Shown: positions 30,754 through 42,311 of the stretch, piece after piece | Numbering within the stretch: position 1 is the stretch's first letter | Layout of the letters: the number at the start of each line of letters is the position of its first letter | Source: Pseudomonas ekonensis | Lineage (GTDB): Bacteria; Pseudomonadota; Gammaproteobacteria; Pseudomonadales; Pseudomonadaceae | Direction: 5' to 3' | Length of the DNA stretch: 64,000 nucleotides | Assembly: GCF_019145435.1 (NCBI RefSeq) | Contig: NZ_JAHSTS010000001.1 | Location: 572,001-636,000, forward strand | Made by a program: the position numbers and the translations under genes | The notes under the pieces: generated by a model | What the model saw: the letters and a program-made list of their open reading frames with translations, nothing else | What the model was told of the DNA's origin: nothing | The model's database searches: none

Positions 30754-31683
30754 TCAGCGCACGGCGCTGACGCCGTCCAGGGTCGAAAACGAGGTGTCCT
30801 TGGCCGTCAGCAGGAAGTCGCGCATGTACGGCGCGTCCAGCATGTCGGCGCGGATCGCCGCGTACAGCGTGGCGAACAGGCCTTTCTCGCCCAGCCGCTT
30901 GGCCTTCACGTAACCCCGCGAGCTGTACTCGTGCAGCGCCCAGTGCGGCATGCCGCACACCCCGCGGCCGCTGGCCACCAACTGCATCATCATCACCGTC
31001 AGCTCCGAGGTGCGCACCTGCGCCGGTTCGATGTCGGCCGGTTCCAGGAAACGGGTGAAGATGTCCAGCCGGTCGCGCTCCACCGGATAGGTGATCAGGG
31101 TTTCGCTGCGCAGGTCTTCGGGGACGATGTACGGTTTGCCGGCCAGCGGATGCTGGTTGGCCACCGCGAGCATGGCTTCGTAGGTGAACAGCGGCACGTA
31201 GGTGAGCCCGGCGATCTCCAGCGGGTCGGAAGTGACCACCAGGTCCAGGTCGCCGCGGGCCAGGGCCGGCAGCGGCGCGAAGGAGAACCCCGAGGCCAGG
31301 TCGAGCTCGACTTCCGGCCAGGCGTCGCGGAACTGGTCGATGGTCGGCATCAGCCACTGAAAGCAACTGTGACACTCGATGGCCATGTGCAGGCGTCCGG
31401 CGGTGCCGCCGGCCAGGCGGCCGATGTCGCGCTCGGCGGCGCGCAGCAGCGGCAGGGTGGCGTCGGCCAGTTGCAGCAGGCGCAGGCCGGCGCTGGTGAA
31501 ACGCACCGGTTTGGTCTTGCGCACGAACAGCGGCATGCCCATGCGTTCTTCCAGCTCCTTGAACTGGTGGGACAGCGCCGACTGGGTCAGGTGCAGGCGG
31601 TCGGCGGCATCGACCAGGCTGTCGGCTTCGCGCAGGGCGTGCAGGGTTTTCAGGTGACGGATCTCAAGCACCGCAGGCTCCAT
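30754..31683 (-). CDS. metR: LysR-type transcriptional activator of methionine synthesis, MetR
   Basis: A 309-residue LysR-family regulator. The N-terminal winged helix-turn-helix (LEIRHLKTLHALREADSLVDAADRLHLTQSALSHQ) is very close to MetR proteins, as is the effector domain with ECHSCFQWLMPTIDQFR. Divergent transcription from metE, 98 bases apart, is the classic metR/metE arrangement. In enterobacteria, MetR with homocysteine as coinducer activates metE; the same is expected here. A palindrome in the shared gap is a candidate operator. Confidence 0.92.
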   Translation of the reverse strand: MEPAVLEIRHLKTLHALREADSLVDAADRLHLTQSALSHQFKELEERMGMPLFVRKTKPVRFTSAGLRLLQLADATLPLLRAAERDIGRLAGGTAGRLHMAIECHSCFQWLMPTIDQFRDAWPEVELDLASGFSFAPLPALARGDLDLVVTSDPLEIAGLTYVPLFTYEAMLAVANQHPLAGKPYIVPEDLRSETLITYPVERDRLDIFTRFLEPADIEPAQVRTSELTVMMMQLVASGRGVCGMPHWALHEYSSRGYVKAKRLGEKGLFATLYAAIRADMLDAPYMRDFLLTAKDTSFSTLDGVSAVR

Positions 31684-31713
31684 GAGAGAAATTTGTAATC
31701 AACACGAAAAGGT

Positions 31714-31726
31714 TGAGTTTGTCTCA
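31714..31726. promoter_or_regulatory. Candidate MetR operator
   Basis: The palindrome TGAG-TTTGT-CTCA lies between divergent metR and metE. It has the 4-5-4 layout of the MetR site TGAANNNNNTTCA with a symmetric A/G change in each arm. Confidence 0.5.
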
Positions 31727-31781
31727 TGTTGCCCGGGCTGTCGACAATGGCGCCATCTTTTACTCATGGAGCACCTTCGAC

Positions 31782-34091
31782 ATGGCCGTGGCCCACACCC
31801 TTGGTTTCCCGCGCATCGGCGCCGACCGCGAACTGAAAAAGGCCCTGGAGGCCTACTGGAAAGGCGACCTCGACCGCGCGGCCCTGCAGCAGGTCGGGCG
31901 CGGCCTGCGCGCCGCCCATTGGCAATTGCAGAAAGACGCCGGCCTCGACCTGCTGCCGGTGGGCGATTTCGCCTGGTACGACCAGGTGCTGACCCACTCG
32001 CTGACCTTCGGCGCGATCCCCGAGCGTTTCGCCGGCGCGCTGGACGCCCGCGGCCTGCCGACCCTCGACACCCTGTTCGCCATGGCCCGCGGCGCCTCGG
32101 CCAGTTGCTGCGGCGAGCACGGCCAGACGCAGTACGCCCAGGAACTGACCAAGTGGTTCGACACCAACTACCACTACCTCGTCCCGGAATTCACCGCCGA
32201 CCAGGCGTTCAGGCTCAGCTGGGAACAGCTGTTCGATGAAGTCGACGAGGCCCGGGCATTGGGCCACAACGTCAAGCCGGTGATCATCGGCCCGTTGACC
32301 TACCTGTGGCTGGGCAAGGCCAAGGGCGACGGGTTCGACAAGCTGGATCTGCTGGAGCGCCTGCTGCCGGTGTACGGCGAGATCCTCGGCCGCCTCGCCG
32401 CCCAAGGCGTGGAGTGGGTGCAGATCGACGAGCCGATCCTGACCCTCGACCTGCCGCAAGCGTGGAAGAACGCCTTCGAGCGCGCCTACAACATTCTTCA
32501 GTACTCGCCGCTGAAAAAGCTGCTGGCGACCTACTTCAGCGGGCTTGAGGACAACCTCGGCCTGGCCGTGAGCCTGCCGGTGCAGGGCCTGCACATCGAC
32601 GCGGTGCGGGCGCCGGAGCAGTTGGGCCAGGTGCTGGACCGTCTGCCCACCTACAAGATCCTGTCCGTGGGCCTGGTCAACGGCCGTAACGTGTGGCGCT
32701 GCGAACTGGAACAGGCGCTGGCGCAGTTGCAGGCGGCCCAGGAGCGTTTCGGCGACAACCTGTGGGTCAGCAGCTCCTGCTCGTTGCTGCACAGCCCGGT
32801 GGATGTCGAACGGGAAGACAAGCTCGACCCCGAGCTCAAGCGCTGGCTGGCGTTCGCCGTGCAGAAGTGCGGCGAGATCGCCGTGCTGCGCGATGCGCTG
32901 AACGATCCGCAGGCGGCCGGCGTGCAGGCCGCCCTGGCCGACAGCCGCGCCGTGGCGCAAAGCCGCGCGCAGTCGCCGCGAATCCACAAGCCTGAAGTAC
33001 AGGCCCGGATCACGGCGATCGGTGCCCAGGACAGCCAGCGCCGTTCGCCCTTCGCCCAACGCATCGCTGCGCAGCAGGCGCGCCTGCAATTGCCGGCGTT
33101 TCCCACCACCACCATCGGCTCGTTCCCGCAGACCGGTTCGATCCGTCTGGCCCGCCAGGCCTACAAGCAAGGCAAGCTGTCGGCCAACGACTACACCGAT
33201 GCCATGCACAGCGAGATCCGCCACGCGGTGCAGGTGCAGGAACGCCTGGGGCTGGACGTGCTGGTGCACGGCGAGGCCGAGCGCAACGACATGGTCGAGT
33301 ACTTCGCCGAGCAACTGGACGGCTACCTGTTCACCCGTTTCGGCTGGGTGCAGAGCTACGGTTCGCGCTGCGTCAAACCGGCGGTGATCTACGGCGACCT
33401 GAGCCGCCCCGACGCCATGACCGTGGACTGGATCACCTACGCCCAGAGCCTCACCGACAAGGTCATGAAAGGCATGCTGACCGGTCCCGTGACCATGCTG
33501 ATGTGGTCGTTCCCCCGCGAAGACGTCTCGCGCAAGGTGCAGGCACAGCAACTGGCGCTGGCCCTGCGTGACGAAGTGACGGACCTGGAGAAGGCCGGCA
33601 TCCGCATCGTGCAGATCGACGAGGCCGCGTTCCGCGAAGGCCTGCCGCTGCGCCGGGCCCAGTGGCAGGAGTACCTGGACTGGGCGGTGGAGGCGTTCCG
33701 CCTGTGTGCCGGCGGCGTGCGCGACGAAACGCAGATCCACACCCACATGTGCTACAGCGAGTTCAACGACGTGATCCAGGCCATCGCCGCCATGGACGCC
33801 GACGTGATCACCATCGAGACCTCGCGCTCGGACATGGAACTGCTGGAGGCCTTCGAAGCGTTCGACTACCCGAACGACATCGGGCCGGGCGTCTACGACA
33901 TCCACTCGCCACGGGTCCCGGACACCGCCGAGATGGTCAAGCTTATCCACAAGGCGGTGAAGCGGATCCCGGCCGAACGGCTGTGGGTCAACCCCGACTG
34001 CGGCCTGAAGACCCGCGCCTGGCCGGAGACGGAAGCGGCGCTGGTGAACATGGTGGCGGCGGCCCGGCAGTTGCGCAGCCAGCTGGCCTGA
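31782..34091 (+). CDS. metE: Cobalamin-independent methionine synthase MetE
   Basis: A 769-residue enzyme, close to the usual 750-770. It transfers the methyl group of 5-methyltetrahydropteroyl-polyglutamate to homocysteine. The N-terminus [20 protein letters not shown] is typical. The Zn ligands are present in the expected spacing: His655 and Cys657 (HMCYSEF), Glu679 (ETSRSD) and Cys740 (PDCGLKTR), each 14 residues beyond the E. coli numbers. I chose ATG 31782 rather than earlier in-frame codons because the protein then begins at the conserved N-terminus, and GGAG lies upstream. It is divergent from metR. Confidence 0.96.
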   Translation: MAVAHTLGFPRIGADRELKKALEAYWKGDLDRAALQQVGRGLRAAHWQLQKDAGLDLLPVGDFAWYDQVLTHSLTFGAIPERFAGALDARGLPTLDTLFAMARGASASCCGEHGQTQYAQELTKWFDTNYHYLVPEFTADQAFRLSWEQLFDEVDEARALGHNVKPVIIGPLTYLWLGKAKGDGFDKLDLLERLLPVYGEILGRLAAQGVEWVQIDEPILTLDLPQAWKNAFERAYNILQYSPLKKLLATYFSGLEDNLGLAVSLPVQGLHIDAVRAPEQLGQVLDRLPTYKILSVGLVNGRNVWRCELEQALAQLQAAQERFGDNLWVSSSCSLLHSPVDVEREDKLDPELKRWLAFAVQKCGEIAVLRDALNDPQAAGVQAALADSRAVAQSRAQSPRIHKPEVQARITAIGAQDSQRRSPFAQRIAAQQARLQLPAFPTTTIGSFPQTGSIRLARQAYKQGKLSANDYTDAMHSEIRHAVQVQERLGLDVLVHGEAERNDMVEYFAEQLDGYLFTRFGWVQSYGSRCVKPAVIYGDLSRPDAMTVDWITYAQSLTDKVMKGMLTGPVTMLMWSFPREDVSRKVQAQQLALALRDEVTDLEKAGIRIVQIDEAAFREGLPLRRAQWQEYLDWAVEAFRLCAGGVRDETQIHTHMCYSEFNDVIQAIAAMDADVITIETSRSDMELLEAFEAFDYPNDIGPGVYDIHSPRVPDTAEMVKLIHKAVKRIPAERLWVNPDCGLKTRAWPETEAALVNMVAAARQLRSQLA

Positions 34092-34115
34092 TGCCGGGGC
34101 CGCACGGCGCGGCGG

Positions 34116-37100
34116 TCACAATGCGGCAAAGTGCTTGAGCACCGCCTGCCGGCCGAGGTCGCCGCGCCAGATCGGCTCGACCTTGCCGCCGCCCTTGGCC
34201 TGGGCCTGCTGCCATTGCAGGCCCAGGTTGCGTTGTTCCGGCAGTTTCAGGTGGGCCTTGCTGAAATGGGTCAGTGACGCCTTGTTCGACGGAAAGTGGA
34301 TGTGCACGTACCACAGTGTCTGTGCAGGCTGGCGGATCAGGTCGCGCACGGCGTACTCCTGCAGGAAGTCACGGGTGCCGTCCGGGCGTTTTCCTAGGTC
34401 GCGCAGGCCGCCTTCCTTGACGAGGTCCGCCACGTTTTGCTCCAGCAGGTAATCCAGGTAACCCTCGGTGGGGGTCTTGCTGCCCATCGATTGCCGGATG
34501 CGCAGCGAGCGGGCGTCCAGGGTGAGTTGCCGGGCCTGGTCGGTCAGTTGCCGGACCAACGGCTCGTGGGGTGAGCGCCGCTCGATGATCTGCGCGCGGG
34601 TCGTCAGCTCCTGCGCCTCGTGCAACATCATGTCCTCAAGGTCCACCGGCAACATGTCCTGGCGGGCGTAGCCGTGGACCCTCTCCTGATGTGAAGCCTG
34701 CGCATCGAGCCGTTTGCGGGCCTCGTTCAGCAACGGTTGCAGCGGCGGTTCGTGCGTCGGTTGCGCCGGCGCGGGCGCTTCGTGCAACCGGTACTTGCCG
34801 TTGGCCTGCGCAACCCAGGTTTCGTTGCGCCCGTCGACCCCTTCGATGGTGAAGCGGGTGCTGCGGGTTGCGGGATCGGTCAGTTCGCTGCCGATGAGCA
34901 GCCGGTCGTCTTCGGCCCGGAACAGTTTCTTGCCTGGCGCCCGCTCTGCCGGCGTGACTGGCGTGACGTTGCGCAACGCGTTGCGGGTGCTGTGCTCGAT
35001 GTTCGCCAGCTCATCGAGAAACGCTGACAGGTGCGCCAGGTCCAGGTGCTGCGGGTAGCCCAGCCGCCAGGCGTTGAGGTTGCGGCGGAATGCGCCGTAC
35101 GCCGTCAAGGCCTCTTCAAGGATCTGCCGTCGCTGTGCCTGGCTGGCCTGCACTTGCGGCAGGTTGTGCTGGACGTACAACGTGCGGCCGACTTCGGTGC
35201 GGGCCCGCTTCAACTGCACGTGAAAGTACATCCAGGTGGTGTCGTCGACGGCATCGGCGCGGGTGATCATCTCCAGCAGGTGGGCGGTCTTGAGGTAATC
35301 ATGATTGGCCCGGCTGAACGTTGCATTGACGGTGGCCACGTCGGCGGCCGTCTGGGCCCGGTGCTCATGGCGGGTGATGCGGGCCTGCCACTGGTTGAGC
35401 TCGTCCGTGAGGGCATGGGCCTGTTCGTATTCCTTGAGAAAGGCCATGCGCACGGACTTGCGCTGATCCATCAGCGCCAGGTGCCGGCGGGTATCGGAGG
35501 GGGGCGTGGCCTCGGACTGCCTGAGCAACGCGTCGATGCTGTCCAGGTGCTCCACCAGCCTGTCCTTGGCGAACTGGATCCGGTGCACGGTGCGGTCGAC
35601 CACCACCCAGGCGTTGCGGCTTCGGGTGTCTTCGATGTGCGCGCGTTTTCGCCCGTGGCTCAAGGGTTGCAGGTCGGTCAGGGTCTGGTGGCTGTTGCGG
35701 GCGGTTTCGATGTCGTTGAGGCAGGCGTTCTCCAGCGCTGGCCGAAGCGTCTTGCGTTGCTGGGGCGTGCCGTCATAGAAACGGTGCAACTGGACGTTGG
35801 TGCTGCGGGTCTGGCTTTCGAGCTGCCGGGTGATGGCGTCGGCGGTGCGGGTCAGGGTCAGTTGCCGGCGCAGGTGGCGGTCGGTCCACCAGCGCGGCAG
35901 CCATTGCCGGATCGCTTGCGGCCAGAGCGGATCCAGGCCGTCGGCCAGATGCCCGAGGGCCGCGCCGCCCCCGAGGCCGCCGCCGTCCATCAGGGTGCCG
36001 TGGACCGCGTAATGGGTGTCCCAGCGGCCGTTTTCGTCCAGCGCGACGGGCATTTTGTAGCCCCGTGCCGAAGTGCCGGCCAGTCGCCAGCCTCGGGCGC
36101 CATCGCTCAATACGACGCGGTAGGGGCGACCTGCGCGCAGGATGAAGTCCCCGTCGGCGTGCCGGTAGACATTGCGGTAGGCGCCATGGCCGGGCGGGTG
36201 CAGGCCAGCCAGGGAAATTTCGTGTTCGTATTCATAGCCCTTGAACGGATCGCGCAGGCCTCGGACTTTGCCGCGGGGGAACGGGCGCGGTGCGAGGGGC
36301 GCGTGGCCGCGCGGCGCCAGATGCCGCAGGCGGGTGGCCGAACGGGCTGCGGCGGGGGCCGCCGAGGCCGCCGGCAGCAGATCCATGGCCGCATCGATCA
36401 ATGACAGCAGCACGGACTCGACCTCATTCAGGCCGTCCAGGGCATCGCCGCGCAAAAAGGCCGCCGCTGCCCGGTTGGCGCTGCCCCACGCGTCGTAGAG
36501 CGCGATGGCCGTCCCCACGAACGGCACCAGGCCGAGGGCCATTTTCAGGTAATTGAAAACGCTGCCGCAGGCCAGGGCGTGGCGCTCCATGGCGAGGGCG
36601 TCGTTGGAGCGGGCGCTGCTGCGGTGGGCTTCGAGCAGGCGGCCCATGTGCACGTCGATCAAGTGGCCGGCAAGGGAGGTGGTGGCCGGCCATCGGGGGC
36701 CGATGCCGATCAGCCTGTCGAAGTTGCGCCGCTGCGCCTCGTTGATCCGGCCGGCATGGCGTGCGGGGTCGCCCGTCACGGCGCGTCCGGCCAGGTAGCC
36801 GACCATCGTGTCGAGCCTGCAACGGTTGAACAGGTTACGGCGTGCCTCCTCCAGCGAACCGAACTGGCGCAAGCCGTCGCCGTCGGGGGCGTCAGGCAGG
36901 TATTGCAGCGTCAGCCCGCTTGAGCGCTCGACGATGAACGTCACGCCGGCCAGCGTGCTCGGTCCTTCATTCGGCGTGTCTTTGCCGCCCACGGACAAGT
37001 GAACCGGCAACAGCTCGATGCGTTTGCCGTCCACAGCGTAGGCCGCAGGCTCCGACGCGTCGGTGGCGATCTCGAACACTTGTCGGCCGACGCGGTCGAT

Positions 37101-39308
37101 CCGGCCTTGCAGCAGGGCGAGTTCGCCTTGCAGGCGGAGCATCAGCCGCCAGGGTTCGCCCAGGCATTCGCGGCGCCAGGCGTTGCTGAACGCAGGTTCT
37201 TCGCAGGGGCCGAGGAAGGTGGCGAGCAACTGCCGCTCGTAGTGTCCGGGCAGGTCGAGATCCGCAACCAGCGTGCGCAGGTAGACAGCCGTGATGCCGC
37301 GCTCGAGCGCACGGCGGTCCTGGTCGTCCTCGGCGTCGATGATGACCTTCAGGAACGCCAGCCGCTGCTGCATGGCGTCATCGATGTTCAGGCGGGCGAG
37401 TTCGACGAGCGTCAGGCGCATGCGCTCCTGGCCGGCCACCAGCACCAGCTCCTGCGGGGTGCCGGGTCCGGGGGCCGCCATCAGACTTTTTTGGTACGTC
37501 GTGGCGACCGGTAGATCCAGCGTGACCGCAACAGGCTGCCTGAGCGCGAAGTCCTTGCGCAGGCGGGCGTCGATCCGGGTCTGGAAGAACGCGTCCCTGG
37601 GCGGAAGTTCACCCTCGACGAGCGCCTGGCTGCGGTGCGCCGCATCGAGCCAACGGTGGATCAGTTCCCTGAACCGTACGCGTTGTTCCCGGGACAGGTT
37701 GCCGAGCCAGGGCGGCAATTGTTCGGCCAACGCCGCGCTGCGGTCCTGTTCCAGACGCTGCGAGAATGCCAGCTCACGGGCCGCCGGGATCGCGACCGTC
37801 AGCATCGGCAGGCTTTGCTCGCGAAGCCTGGCCAACGCCTGGGCCCGATGTCGGGCATGGCTTGGGAGCGGGCAGTCACGGAGGATCTTCAAGGCCCGTT
37901 GTTCGCAGCCGTAGAGTTGCCCCTGCAACGCCCAGGTGAACGGATCGCGGCTCAGCGGCGTCAGGTGCAGCATCGCATCGGGATCGCCGGCCGATTGTTT
38001 GAACAGGTCTTGCGCCATCGCCTCGCGGGAGTCAAAGCGCTGCAGGCCGCCGTCGCGGCCGGGCCAGTGGAGCAGCAGCGGCTCTCGGGAGCCGGCCTCC
38101 AGCGCCGATGGCGCTGCGATGACCAGCACGCCCTCCAGCTCCGACTCGTGCCGGATTCCGTCTTGCGGCGCGGTGAGGGTGATGCGCGCAACGGTCGCAT
38201 CCGGGGGCCGGTCTTCGGGGGGCGCGTCGAGCACGGATGAGAGGCGGCGCACATCGTCGTCGTCGAGATGGCCGAGCAGCCGTTGCCATTGCGCTTCGGC
38301 GCGCAATCCCTCCAGCCGGGCCCGGTGCAGGGCCTGGTAATGCGCGTTCGAGGGTTGGCGCCATTGCGGGATGTCCAGCGGCTGCGGTGCGTCGAGCAAC
38401 GCCGCAGCGGCCTGATGGCTGTCGTGCGCCGCGTTCGCCAGGGCATCGGACAGCCGCTTGAGCGCTGTGAGGCGTTCACCGTATTGTCCGCCGTGCGGAT
38501 CGTCGCCCAGCAGCGTGTCGAGGGCGGCCTGTTCCCGGATCAGCGCCTGGCGGCAGCGGTGCAGGGGCGTGTCCGGCGTCATCAGGCCGAAAGGGGAGGC
38601 GTCGGTGTCGTCCGGGGTCGCCTCCTGCGTCGGCGTTTCGGCGAAGAGGGCTTCAAGCGTGGTCAGGTTCGGGTGGCCGGCGACGGGCGATGGCCCGGCC
38701 AGCAGCGGCAGGAGGCTGAGCCGCAAGGGATCGTGTCCCAGTTCGATGCGTTCGAGCCCGGTTGTTGCGGCAGGCTTTGCATATCGCTCGATCAGCCACC
38801 GCTCTAGCGCCTGCTCGTCTGCGAAACGTCTCAGCGCCGGTGAGTGGGCGGGCGAGTACAGCAGAAGCCCCGCAGCGTCCGGTTCCGGGAAGGTGATCAT
38901 CATCACGCCGAGCAGGCGTTGGTGCTGGCCTTCCCGGGATTTGAGCAGCGGTTGTGTGATCGATGCGGCGTTGTCCTGAGCCGCTGTCGGACCCGCCAGG
39001 TTCAGCAGTTGCTGCCATTGCGCGGTGTCGATCAGCCCCTCGGCGCGAGCCAGGTCACAGACCGCCTCGAAATGCTGGCGATACAGGCTCAAGGCGTGAT
39101 CCCGGCGCGACAGCGGCGTGCCGAGGGCGCGGTCGCTCCACCAGCCGGATGCCGGCGCCGGCGGACACTGCGCCATCAGTGCCAGCCACTGCCGGCGGCA
39201 ATCGTTGCAACGGGCCATGGCCTGGAGGTAAAGGCGCTGATCGACATTCGGCGGCAGCGGGTGAAACGGACCGAAACCGGTCAGGGCGGGAACGGGCAGG
39301 TCGAACAT
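34116..39308 (-). CDS. Giant dermonecrotic-toxin-like protein of unknown activity
   Basis: A 1730-residue protein with no signal peptide. Its style is that of Pseudomonas DUF6543 / dermonecrotic-toxin-domain proteins: long helical stretches, a hydrophobic segment near 915-985 ([36 protein letters not shown]) and a following module with [22 protein letters not shown]. The C-terminal quarter is helical and charged, ending [13 protein letters not shown] see no LRRs, no NEL cysteine motif and no catalytic motif I can name. ATG 39308 is chosen because GGAG lies nine bases upstream; the longest frame starts 17 codons earlier. It may be an effector or toxin like the NEL protein at 8185-13104, but this is inference. 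Confidence 0.6.
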   Translation of the reverse strand: MFDLPVPALTGFGPFHPLPPNVDQRLYLQAMARCNDCRRQWLALMAQCPPAPASGWWSDRALGTPLSRRDHALSLYRQHFEAVCDLARAEGLIDTAQWQQLLNLAGPTAAQDNAASITQPLLKSREGQHQRLLGVMMITFPEPDAAGLLLYSPAHSPALRRFADEQALERWLIERYAKPAATTGLERIELGHDPLRLSLLPLLAGPSPVAGHPNLTTLEALFAETPTQEATPDDTDASPFGLMTPDTPLHRCRQALIREQAALDTLLGDDPHGGQYGERLTALKRLSDALANAAHDSHQAAAALLDAPQPLDIPQWRQPSNAHYQALHRARLEGLRAEAQWQRLLGHLDDDDVRRLSSVLDAPPEDRPPDATVARITLTAPQDGIRHESELEGVLVIAAPSALEAGSREPLLLHWPGRDGGLQRFDSREAMAQDLFKQSAGDPDAMLHLTPLSRDPFTWALQGQLYGCEQRALKILRDCPLPSHARHRAQALARLREQSLPMLTVAIPAARELAFSQRLEQDRSAALAEQLPPWLGNLSREQRVRFRELIHRWLDAAHRSQALVEGELPPRDAFFQTRIDARLRKDFALRQPVAVTLDLPVATTYQKSLMAAPGPGTPQELVLVAGQERMRLTLVELARLNIDDAMQQRLAFLKVIIDAEDDQDRRALERGITAVYLRTLVADLDLPGHYERQLLATFLGPCEEPAFSNAWRRECLGEPWRLMLRLQGELALLQGRIDRVGRQVFEIATDASEPAAYAVDGKRIELLPVHLSVGGKDTPNEGPSTLAGVTFIVERSSGLTLQYLPDAPDGDGLRQFGSLEEARRNLFNRCRLDTMVGYLAGRAVTGDPARHAGRINEAQRRNFDRLIGIGPRWPATTSLAGHLIDVHMGRLLEAHRSSARSNDALAMERHALACGSVFNYLKMALGLVPFVGTAIALYDAWGSANRAAAAFLRGDALDGLNEVESVLLSLIDAAMDLLPAASAAPAAARSATRLRHLAPRGHAPLAPRPFPRGKVRGLRDPFKGYEYEHEISLAGLHPPGHGAYRNVYRHADGDFILRAGRPYRVVLSDGARGWRLAGTSARGYKMPVALDENGRWDTHYAVHGTLMDGGGLGGGAALGHLADGLDPLWPQAIRQWLPRWWTDRHLRRQLTLTRTADAITRQLESQTRSTNVQLHRFYDGTPQQRKTLRPALENACLNDIETARNSHQTLTDLQPLSHGRKRAHIEDTRSRNAWVVVDRTVHRIQFAKDRLVEHLDSIDALLRQSEATPPSDTRRHLALMDQRKSVRMAFLKEYEQAHALTDELNQWQARITRHEHRAQTAADVATVNATFSRANHDYLKTAHLLEMITRADAVDDTTWMYFHVQLKRARTEVGRTLYVQHNLPQVQASQAQRRQILEEALTAYGAFRRNLNAWRLGYPQHLDLAHLSAFLDELANIEHSTRNALRNVTPVTPAERAPGKKLFRAEDDRLLIGSELTDPATRSTRFTIEGVDGRNETWVAQANGKYRLHEAPAPAQPTHEPPLQPLLNEARKRLDAQASHQERVHGYARQDMLPVDLEDMMLHEAQELTTRAQIIERRSPHEPLVRQLTDQARQLTLDARSLRIRQSMGSKTPTEGYLDYLLEQNVADLVKEGGLRDLGKRPDGTRDFLQEYAVRDLIRQPAQTLWYVHIHFPSNKASLTHFSKAHLKLPEQRNLGLQWQQAQAKGGGKVEPIWRGDLGRQAVLKHFAAL

Positions 39309-39451
39309 GATGAGGGGCTCCGTGAGGGGTGAGCGGCAGGTCAGCCGATTCCACGCCATTAGAGAGCGGCGCGACCTGCCCCTGGCGGTATCGGGGTATC
39401 GCCGGACGTCGCCGGGGAGGCGGTCAAGACCGTTCGGCGACCTTCATCAAA

Positions 39452-39469
39452 CTGTCACGCAACTGTGGC
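39452..39469 (+). promoter_or_regulatory. Possible Pho box
   Basis: Two 7-base direct repeats, CTGTCAC and CTGTGGC, are separated by four bases. This matches the layout of PhoB boxes (CTGTCAT-N4-CTGTCAT). It lies about 65 bases before the exported hydrolase gene. The second repeat is imperfect. Confidence 0.4.
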
Positions 39470-39533
39470 AGCGCGCTTGAACAAACTTCATCAGACTCGC
39501 GCTCTACTGGGGTTCTGCGTTTCGGTGTTTTTC

Positions 39534-40553
39534 ATGCGTGTATTTCTTTTGCTGGCCGCGCTGGTGTTCGGCCTGCCTTCATGGGCCGCCTCGCGTTGCG
39601 ATGTGAACGTTGCGACCGAACGGGTCGATCTGGCGCAGGTGAGCCTGGCCTACCAGAGCATCGGCCGGGCGTCGGATCCGGCGCTGCTGTTGGTGATGGG
39701 CCTGGGCGGTCAGTTGATCCACTGGCCCGACGAGGTGGTGGTCGCCCTGTGCCAGCAGGGCTTTCGGGTGATCCGCTACGACAACCGCGATGTGGGGCTG
39801 TCCGCCTGGCGGCAGGCGCCGGCCGAGGCCAACCTGACGTTTGAGGTGCTGCGCTACAAGCTCGGTCTGCCGGTGTCGGCGCCGTACAGCCTGACCGACA
39901 TGGCCGACGACGCGCTGGGCCTGATGGATGCGCTGCACGTCGAGCGGTTCCATGTGCTGGGGGCGAGCATGGGCGGGATGATCGCCCAGCACCTGGCGGA
40001 CATGGCGCCGCAGCGGGTCGAGAGCCTGACCCTGATCATGACCAGCTCCGGCGCCGAAGGCTTGCCGGCGCCGAGCGCGGCGCTGGTGCAGTTGCTGTCG
40101 CGGCGCGGGGCGCCGAGCCGTGAGGTGGCGCTGGAGCAGCAGGCCGACCTGCTGGCGGCCCTCGGCAGCCCGACGGTGAAGGACGACCGGCAGGCGCTGC
40201 TGCATCAGGCGGCGGTGGCCTATGACCGGGCGTTCAACCCCGAAGGCGTCAAGCGCCAGCTCATGGCGATCCTCGCGGAACCGAGCCGGGTAGCGCTGCT
40301 CAACCGGTTGCGCGTGCCGACCCTGGTGGTGCACGGCACCGCCGACCCGCTGCTGCCGGTGATGCACGGCGTGCACCTGGCGGCGCACATCCAGGGCAGC
40401 CAGTTGCGGCTGATTCCGGGCCTGGCCCACCGTTTCCAGGAGGCGTTCAAGGCGCCGTTGCTGGCGGCGGTGCTGCCGTACCTGCAAGCGCACCGCGAGG
40501 ACACCTCGCACTGGGCGCAGATCGAACCGGTGGCGGGCAGCAACCTGCTTTGA
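39534..40553 (+). CDS. Exported alpha/beta hydrolase
   Basis: A 339-residue protein with a signal peptide ([18 protein letters not shown], cleavage before ASRCDV). The alpha/beta hydrolase core shows an oxyanion region [11 protein letters not shown], the conserved YDNRDVGLS, the nucleophile elbow GASMGG, an acid in HGTADPLLP and the His in LAHRFQ. This is close to the TAP-like/esterase group; the substrate is unknown. ATG 39534 is chosen over upstream in-frame codons because it begins the signal peptide. A Pho-box-like element upstream suggests phosphate control. Confidence 0.78.
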   Translation: MRVFLLLAALVFGLPSWAASRCDVNVATERVDLAQVSLAYQSIGRASDPALLLVMGLGGQLIHWPDEVVVALCQQGFRVIRYDNRDVGLSAWRQAPAEANLTFEVLRYKLGLPVSAPYSLTDMADDALGLMDALHVERFHVLGASMGGMIAQHLADMAPQRVESLTLIMTSSGAEGLPAPSAALVQLLSRRGAPSREVALEQQADLLAALGSPTVKDDRQALLHQAAVAYDRAFNPEGVKRQLMAILAEPSRVALLNRLRVPTLVVHGTADPLLPVMHGVHLAAHIQGSQLRLIPGLAHRFQEAFKAPLLAAVLPYLQAHREDTSHWAQIEPVAGSNLL

Positions 40554-40682
40554 CCGGGCCGGCAGGGCATGACCTGTCAGGTGCGCCAATTTTCGGTCGT
40601 CAAAAAAGTATCAATGTGCCACTATTGCCGTCTGTCCGCTGCCGCAAGGGCCGCGATGATTTCACGCATAGGGACTTGATCC

Positions 40683-41378
40683 ATGACGTACCGCACTTTC
40701 CGCACCTGGGCCGCGCTGACGCTGCTCGCCTGCCTGTCGCTCACCGGCTGCGCCCACGTGCAACCGCCCGTGGCGCTGGACAACCAGTTCTGGGACGCCA
40801 AGGAGCCGACCATCGGCGTGGCGATCAACGCCGTGCCTGTACCGGTGCTGGCCTTGACCGGCAATCAGGGCTTGCTGGACCTGGCCATCAACAAAGGCGT
40901 CAACAGCAAGCTCAGCGACAACGTCGAGACCTGGCAGGTGCGTGACTTCAACACCTTGCCGGAGGCGATCGTCGCCAAGCTGCAGGCCAAGGGCTACAAG
41001 GCCAAGCGCATCGAAGAGCCTGTGGACATCGCGTCCTACAAGGAAATGTCGTTCCGTGAGGGCTACATGCCCCGTGACCTGACGTCGCTCAAGGCCACCT
41101 ACGGCGTCGACCGTCTGCTGCTGGTGAACGTCTACGCCACCGGCGCCACCCGCAGCTACTACAGCATCGTGCCGACCAGCGCGCCGATGGCGCAGGTGAG
41201 CGGGGCGGGCATGGTGGTGGACCTTTCGGACAACCGGCTGCTGTGGTTCAAGCCGTTCACCGTGACCCAGGCCGCCCAGGGCGAGTGGGACGAGCCGAAC
41301 TACGCCAACCTGTCCAACGCCTTCTACCAGGCCATGGACGACAGCCGTCAGCAAATGATCAGCCCGTTCGCGCAATGA
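40683..41378 (+). CDS. Putative lipoprotein (first of a pair)
   Basis: A 231-residue exported protein with a lipobox (LTGC, Cys at 23) after a hydrophobic leader. The mature part has no motif I recognise; it is beta-rich, with segments TYGVDRLLLVNVYATGATRSYYSIVPT and GMVVDLSDNRLLWFKPF. Such sequences resemble uncharacterised lipoproteins of pseudomonads. The next gene begins inside its stop codon (ATGA), so the two are translationally coupled and probably work together at the outer membrane. Confidence 0.7.
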   Translation: MTYRTFRTWAALTLLACLSLTGCAHVQPPVALDNQFWDAKEPTIGVAINAVPVPVLALTGNQGLLDLAINKGVNSKLSDNVETWQVRDFNTLPEAIVAKLQAKGYKAKRIEEPVDIASYKEMSFREGYMPRDLTSLKATYGVDRLLLVNVYATGATRSYYSIVPTSAPMAQVSGAGMVVDLSDNRLLWFKPFTVTQAAQGEWDEPNYANLSNAFYQAMDDSRQQMISPFAQ

Positions 41379-42283
41379 GGCGCCGCATGGCGGCGGGCGT
41401 TGCGCTGGCCTTGCTGACGCTGGCCGGATGCGCCCGGAAGCCGTTGCCGCCGGCCGGCTTCAATGACGCTGCTGCCTTGCCCTACGTGCAGGCCCACGGG
41501 CTGAAGGTCGAAGTGCAGGTGCCGCCGGAGTTCGTCGGCGCCAGCACGGTGATCGATGCCAAGGCCGCGCTGAAGGCGCAGTCCTCCAGCCACAACCTGG
41601 TCGCCAGCTCCGGCAACAGTGCGGGGCTGGCCGGCATCATGGTCGCCAGCCTGATCAATACCCAGATGGGCAGCGGCACCTTGCAGCGCGACGCGCAGAA
41701 GGCGGCGTTCAACGAGTCCCGGCCGATGGCCGACCTGTTGGCCGGCATCCCGGTGCAGGAGCGCCTGCAACGCCGCTTCACCCAGGCTTCGCAGGCGGCC
41801 GGGCTCAGGCAGGGCGAGGGTCAGGTCACGGCGCGGCTGTTGATCGAACCCCGGCTGATGCTGACCGCCGACCGCGGCAGTTTCCTGTTGGTCAACCAGG
41901 TGCAGATCCAGGACATCGCCGGATCCGCGCTGTACCGCATGAGCATCGAAGTGGCCAGCCAGCCGTTCCGCCGCTGCGGACAACAGTGCATCGATGACGG
42001 CAGCCTTGAGCTGGCCAGGGTCACCGCCGCCCTCGACGCGTGCATCGACGAGGCCATGCGCGTGCTGGCCACCGACCTTGCGCTGCCGCCGGCGCCGGCC
42101 GCCGCCCAGGAAACCCTGCGCTACGTGCTCGACGGCCAGCGGGTGGTGGAACGCGGTTACCAGTTGCAGCACAGCGGCGACTACTGGCGCTACCGCAACC
42201 TCTACGGTGCGGTGAAGTCGGTGCCGGTGCCGTTCGAGGATGCGCTGACGCCGGCGCAACTCGACAAGGCCTACGGCCGCTGA
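41375..42283 (+). CDS. Putative lipoprotein (second of a pair)
   Basis: A 302-residue protein with a short basic start, a hydrophobic segment and a lipobox (LAGC, Cys at about 19). The mature part contains a small Gly/Ala-rich hydrophobic stretch (AGLAGIMVASLINTQMG) and a paired Cys region (RRCGQQCIDDG). No family motif is recognised. ATG 41375 overlaps the stop of the preceding lipoprotein gene by four bases. The product may form a complex with that protein; nothing in the sequence shows the function. Confidence 0.68.
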   Translation: MRRRMAAGVALALLTLAGCARKPLPPAGFNDAAALPYVQAHGLKVEVQVPPEFVGASTVIDAKAALKAQSSSHNLVASSGNSAGLAGIMVASLINTQMGSGTLQRDAQKAAFNESRPMADLLAGIPVQERLQRRFTQASQAAGLRQGEGQVTARLLIEPRLMLTADRGSFLLVNQVQIQDIAGSALYRMSIEVASQPFRRCGQQCIDDGSLELARVTAALDACIDEAMRVLATDLALPPAPAAAQETLRYVLDGQRVVERGYQLQHSGDYWRYRNLYGAVKSVPVPFEDALTPAQLDKAYGR

Positions 42284-42289
42284 GACGCG

Positions 42290-42309
42290 CCGGCCGGCTC
42301 TTCGGCCGG
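42290..42309. terminator. Hairpin between convergent lipoprotein and glpM genes
   Basis: A 7-bp stem CCGGCCG / CGGCCGG with loop GCTCTT lies between two convergent stop codons. No T run follows, so it may terminate weakly or only protect 3' ends. Confidence 0.4.
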
Positions 42310-42311
42310 GC

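Noticed and set aside
31764..33950. 728-codon minus-strand frame over metE
   Set aside because: Antisense of a confident metE with all zinc ligands.
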